From the NCBI GenBank assembly GCA_020543525.1, contig JAHYIO010000003.1, positions 310,001 to 374,000 on the forward strand: a DNA stretch of 64,000 nucleotides, written 5' to 3'. Of this stretch, positions 1 to 10,203 are shown in pieces; position 1 is the first letter of the stretch; each line of letters opens with the position of its first letter. The translations under genes and the position numbers were made by a program. The notes beneath the pieces were generated by a model that ran no database searches, had not been told where the DNA came from, and saw only the letters and a list, made by a program, of their open reading frames with translations. This stretch comes from Coriolopsis trogii. Taxonomy: Eukaryota > Basidiomycota > Agaricomycetes > Polyporales > Polyporaceae.

Positions 1-571
1 CAAGCGCCTGCCGCAATCGCCCACGAGCGCATTCGTACTGCATACGCCAAGGCTACAGGCAAGGAGGTAGATGCCGGCCCTTCCAACACAAAAAAGCGTA
101 TGCCTACAGAAGAGGACGCCTGCCCCGTCTGCTACGAGGACCTGCATGGGACCAACGAGAAGCTGCTGACGTTCTGCGACGCATGTGGCAACGGCTTGCA
201 CAAACAATGTTTCCAGCAATGTAAGCCCTTTTGCAGAGTAACGCTATGTCCCTACTCAGCCGTCTATCAGGGATGAACACTACGAGAGCCAAGGGCAATG
301 ATGTGACTTGCGTATTCTGCCGAGCGATGTGGCCCATGGGGGCCTCTGCGGGAGCGGCTAGAGCTGGCGGATCCCGGTCTGTCGAAGGCTACCTCAACTT
401 GGGCGATGTCGCTGGCGTAAACACAGTCCGAGATACGAGTTCTTGTGAGCCGCAATCACCTAGCTTGTAATCCGGCACGGCTCGTACTGACACACTTCCC
501 ATACAGACTACCATGGACCGACCCGGGACCACCGTCATTATGGCTATCAACGGTATGACCCGTACTGCTGA
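1..571 (+). CDS. RING-type zinc finger protein, 3' end (5' truncated)
   Basis: The window opens inside a coding exon. Exons: <1-220, 271-444, 507-571 (stop TGA), with introns of 50 and 62 bp. The spliced frame shows a RING-like finger: CPVC, then CDAC, an H-x2-C pair (LHKQC), and CVFC after the first intron. This resembles the RING of SWIM/MEKK1-type E3 ubiquitin ligases. The tail after the finger is low in complexity and ends rich in Tyr, His and Arg. A role as a ubiquitin ligase is inferred from the finger alone; any SWIM domain would lie upstream of the window. Joining the second exon at 271 is needed to avoid an immediate stop and to complete the last Cys pair. Confidence 0.75.
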
Positions 572-2220
572 TCGGACCGGAATGCAATATTGCTTGGTCT
601 TACCAAGGCATTATCCTCTTTTCAACGCTGAATATTTCTTGCAATACGTTACACGCGGCTGGCTACACACAGATCGCAGTAGTACCGCACGTAATCACCT
701 ATTGTTGACTACTTTTCGTAGGCGTTTCAGCCGAGTATCACCGGTGCTGTGCCCATAGCGTTGGTTTGGAGCCACCACCATCTGCGGCAGTGCTACTAGT
801 ACTGATTAGCTATACTGTAGGTAACATGACTACTACTCTCAGCAGTCAGCCAAGCCCTCTTTACCACCGAGCGACACAATCTGTTGGATCAAACAGATGA
901 CACTGTCTCCGCTCAACTGTCCCTGTACAAAGGAATCGGAAATTAGCCACCACTTTAACCTAGTCGGGGTGTGGAGCATGCTAGTCCAGACTGTTGGCCA
1001 TTGGCGACGCTGACCATGACTGACACTCATGCTGCAGCCGAGATTTCGGCCCCCATGACCGCTACTTGATGGGCGAATAGAGTCATGCCGTCCAGGACTG
1101 GTGGCAGCTGGATGAGCCTAGATGGCCACTCTCTCGGATTGGCTGTCTCGACTCGCCCGAAAGCAAGTGCGTGTGTGCACACGCTGCTATTATTAGTTTT
1201 GGCGTTGGTCCTCACCAAGTACGGCAAGGACGTGCCTTGACTTGAACCGACGAAAAGGAGGTGTAGAACCTCCTCGGCTCGGACGTATACTGTTCGTCAT
1301 CGTCAGCGTATGCGGTGTACGGCAGGAAGGGCTTCCCTCCGTGATATCGCGGGGGTGGGCTTGGTTTTACAGGCTGTCATGCCACACTTTAGCTGGCGCT
1401 GTGATGCACACATGCTCGGCCATTGTGCGGCGTATGCATGGGTCGAACGGTTCTGCCTGGATAGTATTTGGAATAGGAGGGCTAGCCGTGAGTCGTGAAC
1501 CAGGAAAAAACGGAGACTTCATGAAGACTCGTTCTTCCAGGACGCCCGGGATGCCGTTCGATTGGATTTGCTTTGGACAGAGAAGGAATGCTGCTAAGAG
1601 ATTGTGGACACATTCTACGTCATGATCCGGCCCGTATTTCAGTACGTATGCTCGTGCTGTAGCCTGTGCGATTCAGCTCACTCACCCGGCACTGGCAGAA
1701 GCTTGTGGGCGAAAACTTCAACTACATACTGGGGGCTAGGGAACGCGGATTGCAACGACGTGTAGTAGAGATGAGCGAGTGGCAATGCTGGCGACCTGTC
1801 CATTGCAAGCTCTGTTTCTTCTCATCTAAGGGTGATCAGATCAGTCGTTATGTCTGACTCAGTGCGACAGTGAGGCCTGGATGTTCGTGACGTCTTGGTT
1901 CAAGCCGAATGTTGACTCAACTGGAATGTGGATATCGACCCATGAATCATGGTGCACAACCGGTCCTCGAGCCGACATAGCATGCATGTGTGTTGCTGCG
2001 AACGTGAAGGCCGCCGACGTCTGAACGGCAACATGTCACAATGGCATGCAGTTGGAATTCGTCCTGGGGAATACGGTGGATGAAGAAGAGTACTCGCTGA
2101 GTGACGGCAGGAGAACAGTGGTGAAGGTTCAGCAGTTTGACCCAGGGATGATGCGGACTCGGCATTGCGTTGGAACCTCGACATACCATAGTCGGCCATC
2201 AGGAACCGAGCGGCTCGTGC
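572..2220. other. gene-poor stretch, no supported gene
   Basis: About 1.65 kb after the RING gene. Only short open frames occur on both strands, without family motifs or consistent splice-linked coding signal. I see nothing that can be called. The first part is presumably the 3' UTR of the RING gene and the last part the promoter of the secreted-protein gene at 2296. Confidence 0.5.
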
Positions 2221-2228
2221 TATATAAG
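2221..2228 (+). promoter_or_regulatory. TATA box of the small secreted protein gene
   Basis: TATATAAG lies 68 bp before the A that would start the split ATG at 2296. This is a normal fungal TATA-to-start distance and supports transcription from here. Confidence 0.55.
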
Positions 2229-2295
2229 AGAGAGTAGTGGCATTGGTTCCTCCCCAAGTCCTACCTCTGTTCAGGACTCCTAGCATCGTTACATC

Positions 2296-2827
2296 AGTAC
2301 GCACATCAATCCAACGGTGGTTGTCGACATACTCACTGTCATTTTCATCCCAGTGAAATTCGCTCTCTTCGCCGCTCTCGCCATGGTCGCTGTCGTCGAC
2401 AGTGCTACGGTCCAATTCTCTACAGGCTTGGGTTGCGGTTCGTTCTCGGAGACCTATCAAGGGAGCTGCAACTTCTGCTCTGACCCCCCTGGCGGTAAGA
2501 CGTTCATGCTCGTTGTCTTTTGGGTACGGCCAGCTTATGCCCGTTGTCGCAGATTGGAGCTCGGTATTGTTCTCAGGCATCGATAGCTCGAACCGAGTCA
2601 CAGTCCACAACCAGAATGGCTGTACGTCGGCCTCGCAGGTTGGCCAAGGCTTCGGTCCTGCTTGCTGGAACATGGGCCGCACTGCCATACGCTCCGCATG
2701 GGTCGCGTGCCCTGGCAACAGGTAGGCGCAGCACTGTCGGCAATAACTCAGTCAACTGACGAGCTTGATATTCAGGATCGCTGACAACCAGACCTTCGTT
2801 GGGGACAACGCTCTGATTGATGAATGA
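2296..2827 (+). CDS. small secreted cysteine-rich protein (start codon split by an intron)
   Basis: The model has four exons: 2296 (one base, the A of ATG), 2354-2494, 2553-2721 and 2776-2827, giving 120 aa. The frame begins M-K-F-A-L-F-A-A-L-A, a classic signal peptide ending near VDSA. The mature part holds six cysteines (LGCG, SCNFC, NGCT, PACW, VACP) and a Trp/Gly-rich core. All three introns are 54-58 bp with GT/AG borders and CT(C/G)AC-like branch sites. No ATG precedes AAATTC directly: the genome reads GTGAAATTC. The start therefore needs the A at 2296 joined to TG at 2354-2355. The only in-frame genomic ATG (2383) lies inside the signal peptide and would destroy it. I know no named family; an extracellular or effector-like role is inference. 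Confidence 0.7.
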
Positions 2828-4507
2828 AGTCGTAAAGAGTTTGGATAGTTGGTCTGAGCGTGGAGTTGTGGCACTGTACGAATACTATCGAGACAGATGT
2901 GAACCGCGACAGAGTGAATGAGACGAGAAATTTCGCGAGCCATGACCTGTTTGAGGAGAGCGCGACACGGCCGCCATCCTACTGTAGTAGTGGCAACGGC
3001 CCATGCAAGTGTCGAGGGAAATTTTGATGCGTGTTCGTACGCAAGGAATTCCGTATGGCCAGGTCCTCCCGATCGCTGAGTGTTGAGACCATATGTTTCC
3101 CCGGCCTGTTCAGGACGTGTAAATGCGATGTCGCCATCTGGAGGAAGAAGTGTAAGATTGACGGCGCCTGATGTCGAGATATGCCAGCGCGAGCCCTCCG
3201 AGTCCGTTGCCAAGCGGCGGGCTAATGATGGTCACAGACTTCAAAGGACCATAGGGACATGCAGTCCAGTCCGATTCCGTTAACCACCCAGTCGATTACC
3301 AGCTAGACAGACGTTCACAAGCGACCGCTAAGTTCGGTGCGCCCGCGAAGGATCAGGTACCTGTCGACGGTCGTCACGCCACGTTCAGTCTAGCAGCGAC
3401 AGAGTTAAGATTAGCACGGTCCAATCTGTACTATTTTGCTGGTCAATCCGCGATGCTGTTAATTCAAACGATGACTTACCGATTGACCGCCGAGCGCGAC
3501 TGCGCTGCGAAAACTTGGATGGTAGGACCAACTCCTTGATGTCTTCAGGGCTGTATCGTAAGCGGAACGAGATATTCGTAGCATTAGTATGTAGTGGTCG
3601 ACGTCACTACTGTAGTCGTCATGGGTTGATGCCAGCGGTAGGGACTAGTACTATATTACTGTACGAAGATCGTTGCCCGAGGCGCCCATGCTACATACAT
3701 ACGGCCGCGCGGATCGGCTGTGTGTTCTGCGTCAGTTCCACCACTGTACCAGCACTCCTTGCTGTCTCCCTGGGCGACGCCTACGATGCCTCCGAAGAGT
3801 CTTCGGCTGTCACATACCCTCTTACGGCTATTTGAACTATCAGACTGTTGGATCTGCAGCTCAGCCTGACGAAGACTAGCATGGCAGTGAAGAATGAAAT
3901 CATTCTCAGCCTCCTCTGCATGAAGTGAAACATGGCAGTTTCTGCATCATTAGCGGATCGTGGTCGCTCGGAGGATGGCGATGTCGCGAGCTCGAATATG
4001 GCACCACTGGACAGGCGTTATTAAACCTATGTTGTGAGTACCAATCATTCAATCCATGAGCACCCCAAGAACATCGGCAACGACAAGTTAGTTGTAATGT
4101 CCATTCATATGGACCATTGCCATTGCTCGTATGGCTGGTACGATCCACACTTCTGAAGAACCTCTTTGTTTACCGGTTCGGAGCCGCAATCTCATGTCTC
4201 CCGATTACATCGCGTGTCCGTATGGCTTGTACACGCGTTTCGCTACTCATGACCATGGGTCGTAGCGCCTGGGGTCTTTCATATTCTCATGCGATTCACC
4301 AGTTGTCATATGCGACGTATTTGCATTCGTACATGAGCCCAGTACTGATGATCGCATCTTCAAGTTCTACAACGAACATGGGTACTTCTAGTTTCTTGTT
4401 GATCGGAGTCGGAGCTTGTCCATTCGAAGACGCTGCCAGCTGCGATGCAATTCACTCGGATGCCGGGTAGGGAGTTCAGCGGATGCCGGGCGGTGGCTGA
4501 ATTCTCA
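2828..4507. other. gene-poor stretch, no supported gene
   Basis: About 1.7 kb between the secreted-protein gene and the aldolase cluster. Open frames exist (for example on the minus strand near 2752-3213) but lack a start in good context, splice partners or recognisable motifs. A 10-bp direct repeat (GGATGCCGGG) occurs twice near 4459-4490. Nothing else can be supported. Confidence 0.5.
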
Positions 4508-4519
4508 GCTCACATGAGC
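4508..4519. promoter_or_regulatory. shared upstream motif of aldolase copy 1
   Basis: GCTCACATGAGC, an imperfect palindrome with an E-box-like CACATG core, lies 66 bp before the start codon. The same motif stands at nearly the same distance before copies 2 and 3. There is no clear TATA after this copy. Confidence 0.55.
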
Positions 4520-4585
4520 ATACTTAAGACCTGCTAAGAGGTCCCTCTCCTTGTCTCCGCCGAACTCCTGTCTCCACCAACCTCT

Positions 4586-5790
4586 ATGGCCCCCTCTGCG
4601 AATGGCGACTCCTCCGCTGGTGCAGCAGTCGGGAAGCTTCCAAGGCCGCCCACTTTTTCCTCAAAGGAGCAGGAGCGCGAGTGGCTAAAGTTCCGTCTCG
4701 CGCAGGCGTTCAGGATATTCGGTGACTCAGTCATTGACGTCCTCGAGATCCGTGCACGTCCACTGATCCACAAAATTCTCTTTAGGAAAGCTTGGCTACG
4801 ATGAGGGCGTGGCCGGCCATATAACTGTTCGGGTAAGCATTGACTGCGCACACGACTATGATCCAAAATCGACTATAATCTACAGGATCCCATCCGTACT
4901 GATTGCTTCTGGGTAAACCCGTTTGTAAGAGTGGTGCCTGTTCTACATCTACAGGGTGATGTCCTGACCTAGTCAATGTCCGAAGGGGAAACACTTCTCC
5001 TTGATCCAGCCGAGCGACCTCATCCTCGTCGACCACCACGGGAATGTCCAAGTCTCCGAGTCTGGTCCTAATACCCTGTTGAATAAGGCCGCATTCATGA
5101 TCCACTCTGCGGTGCATGCCGCACGTCCCGATGTGCATTGTGCCGCGCACTCGCACTCCGTGTACGGACGCGCGTTCTCGACTCTGGGCAAGGAACTCGA
5201 CATGCTGACGCAGGACAGCTGCGCGTTTTACAACGTACGTGACGTGTTGCGGATCTACTAGGGTGTGTTTTCTGAGTGATGTCTGTGCGCCTCTAGGATC
5301 ATGGCGTGTACAGACAGTATGGGGGTGTCGTCCTCGACGAACAGGAGGGTGCACACATCGTAGAGGCCCTCGGATCAAAGAAGGTCTGTCCTATGGTCTT
5401 CTACATCTTCCACGTATATGAACAGCTTCTCTTCATGTTCCTGTATCATTCCAGGCGGTCATCCTACAGGTGAGTCGTTGAAACTTGTGTCATTCGCTGC
5501 CATCCAGCTGACATTATGCATATCAGAACCACGGTATACTCGTGGCAGGGAACAGCATCGAAGCGACGCTGCACTTCTTCGTCGCTTTGGAGAAGTCGTG
5601 CCAGGTTCAGCTTCTAGCTGATGCCGCCGCCGCCGGCACTGGGGGCAAAACTGTTAAGATCGCCCCCGAGGAGTGTGCGATTACGCATGCCGTCGTTGGA
5701 ACTCAGCCGGGCGGCTGGTTCAGTGGTCTGCCGCATTTCCAGCTGCTCGAGGCGCAGGAGGGGGTCTCATTCGACTTCGAAGGCAAGTAG
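4586..5790 (+). CDS. class II aldolase/adducin-domain protein, copy 1
   Basis: Seven exons: 4586-4721, 4786-4832, 4886-4924, 4986-5234, 5297-5383, 5455-5469, 5527-5790; 278 aa. The N-terminus (FRLAQAFRIFG, then KLGYDEGVAGHITVR) begins a class II aldolase fold. HSH (AAHSHSVYGRAF) and NHG (NHGILVAG) match the three zinc-binding histidines of fuculose-phosphate aldolase. The segment where that enzyme carries its catalytic Glu reads AAFMIHSAVH, with no acid, so sugar aldolase activity is doubtful. Similar fungal proteins include S. pombe Mug14; the substrate is unknown. Exon 6 is only 15 nt (AVILQ). Intron 4 ends in an unusual purine-rich acceptor, CCGAAG. This is the first of three tandem paralogues, probably from local duplication. 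It is the least TATA-like promoter of the three. Confidence 0.88.
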
Positions 5791-6142
5791 GACATAGTAC
5801 GGATGGTTGCGTTGGTGATCTGGATGAACGCATGACATGGCGGGTGGACCCCCTTTGTACGATTTGTGTGAGTTTCGAGCTACACTACTGGTTCCTTCTC
5901 TCACTGACGATGTCTCGAAGAGCGTCTGGATTAGTCGTTGGTGTACGATACAAGATGAGAAAGCTACGAGAGAAACTAGGACTATCAGGATAACCACAGA
6001 CAAATTCCCTGCTCTCTCACGCTATATGCTTGATTATGAGCTGCGTCCGCCACGAGTGATAAGCCTCGGGCTTCCGTTGGGGCCGTTATTAGGCCATGCC
6101 AATATGGGCGCTGTATCCCCAGCTCAGGTAGGTTCATGCTCG
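5791..6142. other. intergenic, aldolase copies 1 and 2
   Basis: A 352-bp spacer with no coding signal. It holds the copy 1 3' end and the distal promoter of copy 2. Confidence 0.6.
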
Positions 6143-6167
6143 GCTCACATGGGCATGCATATATATA
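6143..6167 (+). promoter_or_regulatory. shared upstream motif and TATA of aldolase copy 2
   Basis: GCTCACATGGGC (6143-6154) differs by one base from the motif at copies 1 and 3. It is followed 4 bp later by an ATATATATA TATA-like run (6159-6167), about 60 bp before the ATG. Confidence 0.6.
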
Positions 6168-6226
6168 GCTCCTGAGAGCTGCAGTATACCGCCCTCATCC
6201 TTGTCTCCACTTACCCACTATCCACA

Positions 6227-7503
6227 ATGTCACCTGTAGCAGACAACAGCGTCGCGACTAACGGGAAGAGCTCAACGATCAACAAGTCCGCGAGAAACGC
6301 GGCAGTCGGGACGCCACCGAGCCCACCAAAGTTCGCGTCGAAGGAGAAGGAACGCGAGTATCTCAAATTCCGCCTCGCGCAGGCGTTCAGGATCTTCGGT
6401 CAGTCGGACTCAATGGCGCACCTCAAAAGCTCACCAGCGTCGTCAACTGCAGGAAAGCTTGGCTACGATGAGGGTGTTGCGGGCCATATAACCGTCCGGG
6501 TAAGTAATAATATTTGCGCGCTCCCCTCTTCGCCTGGTATAAACGTCGCCGCGGGATGCTGCCCCAGACGCTCAGCAAGACCACTCATTGTGACACTTGA
6601 CAGGACCCTATCCGCCCCGACTGCTTTTGGGTCAACCCTTTCGTACGTTCATCATGTATACAACTTGACTATTCTCTGTAGGCTGAGGACACGTATACTT
6701 GCAGGGAAAGCACTTCTCCTTGATTCAGCCAGATGATCTCCTCCTCGTCGACCATCATGGAGCCCTTCAGTTGGAAGAGTCCGGATCTTACACGCTCCTC
6801 AACAGGGCAGCGTTCATGATCCACTCCTCCGTGCACGGTGCACGCTCGGACGTGCTCTGCGCTGCGCACACTCACTCTGTCTATGGTCGCGCGTTTTCTA
6901 CCTTGGGCAAGGAGCTTGATATGATAACGCAGGACGTCTGCGCGTTCTACAATGTATGAGAATGGATGTAGTCACGACGAACACCATCACTCACTCATAC
7001 TTGCCTAGGATCATGCTGTATACATGCAGTACGGCGGTGTCGTGCTCGATGAAGAGGAGGGCGCACGCATTGTAGAGGCACTCGGCTCTAAGAAGGTTCG
7101 TCACAAAGTTGTTATCAGTGCTATTGTTGGCGAGGTCCTGACCTCCGTCCCAGGCCGTCATCCTACAGGTCGGTATCGTTCCCTTCCTAACATTCTATCG
7201 CTGTAATCTACCAGCACCTGACGCACGGCGTGATAGAACCACGGCCTTCTGGTGACAGGGAGCAGTATCGAAGCTACCGTCTATAACTTTGTCGCCTTGG
7301 AGAAGTCGTGTCAGGTGCAGCTCATGGCCGACGCCGCCGCGGCCGGCACGGGAGGCAAGACACTCAAGATAGCCCCCGAGGAGTGCGCGCGCGTCCATGA
7401 CACCGTTGCTAGCGTCATACATGATGGGTGGTTCACGGGGCTGCCGTACTTCCAGGTGCTTGAGGCGCAGGAGGGTGTCTCATTTGATTTTGGAGGCAAA
7501 TAA
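6227..7503 (+). CDS. class II aldolase/adducin-domain protein, copy 2
   Basis: Seven exons: 6227-6398, 6453-6499, 6604-6642, 6705-6953, 7009-7095, 7154-7168, 7237-7503; 291 aa. The intron positions match copy 1 exactly, including the 15-nt sixth exon. Zinc-ligand motifs HTH (AAHTHSVYGRAF) and NHG (NHGLLVTG) are kept, and the same non-acidic segment occurs in place of the aldolase catalytic Glu. The N-terminal leader, rich in Ser, Asn and Lys, is longer than in copy 1 and poorly conserved. The C-terminus ends VSFDFGGK. Exons are far more conserved than introns, so all copies appear to be under selection. Function is inferred only at the fold level; a carbohydrate-related or adducin-like role is possible. 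Confidence 0.88.
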
Positions 7504-8177
7504 GAGGATCAAAACGGGGCGGATAAGTGTTCTGGTGGATGACGGCGGGCCAATCTCTGTTACAGCCGTGCAGATAGTGCACGAAACGTTCGTAGTGTAC
7601 GGTTTCGTAAGATAGGCCGAAAAGGCATCCTACTCAGGCTATGGCTGTTGCCAGATTGACCAGTGTTTGACACCACAGGTGGGTGTTGTTGGTTGTTTGC
7701 CTGGAGCCAGAAATACTCCATTTTCAGCGGTCGCACAGCGCATGTCGTCACGGGTGTGAGTTTCTGCAACGCCCTGATGCACAGTATGTCACCCGTCGTC
7801 TTCTCAAAATCCCTTTCTCGTTAGCTGAAGTATTCTCACTCAATGGTCTATATGTTGTGGCATCCCACACGAAGAATCCATGCACACACCGAAGGTCTCC
7901 AAGTTGCAATCGACATCTGGGATCCTCAAGTTCGCCGAAAGCATAGCTAGTACTAACCTAGTACAAGGCTGTCAACGACAAGGGTTTGTCGTGCAGAAGT
8001 CGAGACTGTTGCTCACCCGCTGTGGGCGTGTCGCAGACATGCAAGAAGCTCACTAACAACGCGAGTGAGGGCTATTCACACGCAACGATCTCGGCTGACT
8101 AGTTCTGAATCAGGGTTTCAAGTGAGCTATTCTCAGTCTATTGAGCTGTTTCCCTGCTTCAGATAACTTTATTCTTG
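7504..8177. other. intergenic, aldolase copies 2 and 3
   Basis: A 674-bp spacer with only short open frames and no motifs. Confidence 0.6.
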
Positions 8178-8202
8178 GCTCACATGAGCACCGACATATA
8201 TA
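8178..8202 (+). promoter_or_regulatory. shared upstream motif and TATA of aldolase copy 3
   Basis: GCTCACATGAGC (8178-8189) is identical to the copy 1 motif. It is followed by ATATATA (8196-8202), about 55 bp before the start codon at 8257. Confidence 0.6.
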
Positions 8203-8256
8203 GCTCTTGACGACTATAGCAATGTTCTTCGCGAACGTTGTCCCCGCTTGTCCAGG

Positions 8257-9500
8257 ATGTCACTGGCACCCACAGCAAACGGCAAGACCTCGACGAACGA
8301 CACGGGCTCAACGGGCTCAGCAGTCGGTAAACCCCCCAATCCGCCAAGTTTCTCTTCAAGAGAGAAGGAACGCGAATATCTCAAGTTTCGCCTGGCACAG
8401 GCGTTCAGGATCTTCGGTTAGTCGAGTCTGGGTTGGGTCATACCTCATGCTTCTGTGCGCTGGCTGATCGGGGGCGTCAACTCCTGTGGCAGGAAAGCTC
8501 GGGTACGATGAAGGTGTCGCAGGCCATATAACAGTCCGGGTGAGCGTTGGATCACCAGTGGCCGCTTGCTTTGTGGCATGGTGTGATTGTCGCCGTGGGA
8601 ACTAACGATAAAGGCAGGATCCCATCCGCACCGATTGCTTCTGGGTTAACCCCTTCGTCAGTACATTGCAAACCTACGGCTGCGGTAGTGATGACATATG
8701 TCCTGCAGGGAAAGCATTTCTCCTTGATCCAGCCGAACGACCTCCTCCTCGTCAATCACCAAGGAGCCGTACAGTTGGCGGAGTCCGGTACATATACCCT
8801 TCTCAACAGGGCAGCGTTCATGATCCACTCTTCAGTCCATGGTGCTCGCCCGGACGTACTCTGTGCTGCACATTCGCACTCTATCTACGGGCGCGCGTTC
8901 TCCACGTTGGGAAAAGAGTTGGATATGATCACCCAGGACAGCTGTGCATTCTACAATGTAGGTGTAAGGTCCTAGCGTCGCCGGTTACCGTGATTGAGAT
9001 ATATTTGTGTAGGACCACGGCGTGTACAGGCAGTACGGTGGCGTCGTGCTTGATGAAGAGGAGGGCGCACGCATTGTAGAGGCACTCGGGTCGAAGAAGG
9101 TCTGTAGTCGATGCTTCATTTGTACTCCCAAGGACTCAGAACTCAAACTATCTCGCTAGGCCGTCATTCTACAGGTCAGTAGTACACTCCGACCTGTGGG
9201 GTATCAAACATGACCTGCTGACGCAGAGCAACCCAGAACCACGGCCTTCTCGTGACAGGGAGCAGCATCGAGGCGACCGTGTACCGGTTCGTTGCATTGG
9301 AGAAGTCGTGTCAGGTGCAGCTCATGGCCGACGCTGCCGCGGCTGGCACTGGAGTCCAAACCATCAAGATTCCCCCTGAGGAGTGCGCGCTTGCGCATTC
9401 CGTCGTTGGGAGCATACATGACGGCTGGTTCAGTGGGTTGCCGCACTTCCAGCTGCTTGAAGCTGAAGAGGGTGTTTCGTTCGACATGGGAAGCAAGTAG
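8257..9500 (+). CDS. class II aldolase/adducin-domain protein, copy 3
   Basis: Seven exons: 8257-8416, 8493-8539, 8618-8656, 8709-8957, 9013-9099, 9160-9174, 9237-9500; 286 aa. Gene structure is identical to copies 1 and 2, including the 15-nt exon coding AVILQ. Zinc motifs HSH (AAHSHSIYGRAF) and NHG are present. The start at 8257 (MSLAPTANGK) was chosen because it continues into the conserved FRLAQAFRIFG segment. An upstream ATG at 8222 is out of frame and may lie at or before the transcription start. The C-terminus ends VSFDMGSK. Copies 2 and 3 look closer to each other than to copy 1 (NHGLLVTGSSIEATVY in both). Confidence 0.88.
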
Positions 9501-10203
9501 AGGTTCGGGTCACCTGCTGCACCCATATCGAATGAGCTTGTATAACACATGTGAGTTATTCTGGGTCCGGCCTTCACATTCGTTCTGATCTGAGGTTGAC
9601 TGGAAGGCGTGTACCAACGTTCGTGTACGATATGGCCATGTGAGAGGGGCTATTGGACGCAACAAGTTGTATTCCGTTACGAGTGTACTCCAGATAAGCA
9701 ATTGGCAGCACTGAGGTTCTGTCCATGCTCTTCTTTGTCGCTACAACTTCTTCAAGAGGTCATCTTCTCAACGAGCATCCCGATCAAGAACTTCGAAGGA
9801 TGGCATTCCACAGCTGTATGGTACACACATGATAGCCCAGGACCGGTCCTTCCATGACAGTGTGAGAACTCAAGTACGTACGCTTCCGCTCACGCGCATG
9901 GTAGTCAAACTTCTTACCGGCACATTTTAGCGTGCTCTACGACGTTCGCGGTCCGCGGAGGCTGACGTTGTCGACGATGATGCACAATCAGTATTGCACA
10001 CACCAATCAACCGCTCGGTTCACGAACGTGCGCAACGACTTGAGTTTGGACTGGTATCTTTGACAATAGACGTCGGCCTCCTGCGCCATGGCTCTGCGGA
10101 GCGTGTCTGTACGTCTCAACTTCTCCAACGTCCACGTTCATTACAGCGAGGCCCATAAAATGGGGGCAATGGTCGGGGCTCAATCTGACCAACTGGATTC
10201 GTC
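9501..10203. other. intergenic before the PhoD gene
   Basis: About 700 bp with scattered short open frames and no recognisable gene. It includes the PhoD promoter. Confidence 0.55.

Noticed and set aside
1242..1625. Plus-strand open frame of 127 codons
   Set aside because: No motif, no splice partners, and amino-acid composition atypical for coding sequence here.
1900..2718. Minus-strand open frame of about 270 codons
   Set aside because: It is antisense to the secreted-protein gene and its promoter, composition is random, and no motif is present.
2752..3213. Minus-strand open frame of about 150 codons
   Set aside because: Its beginning looks faintly protein-like, but there is no ATG at the start of that stretch, no homology I recognise, and it overlaps the last exon of the secreted-protein gene.
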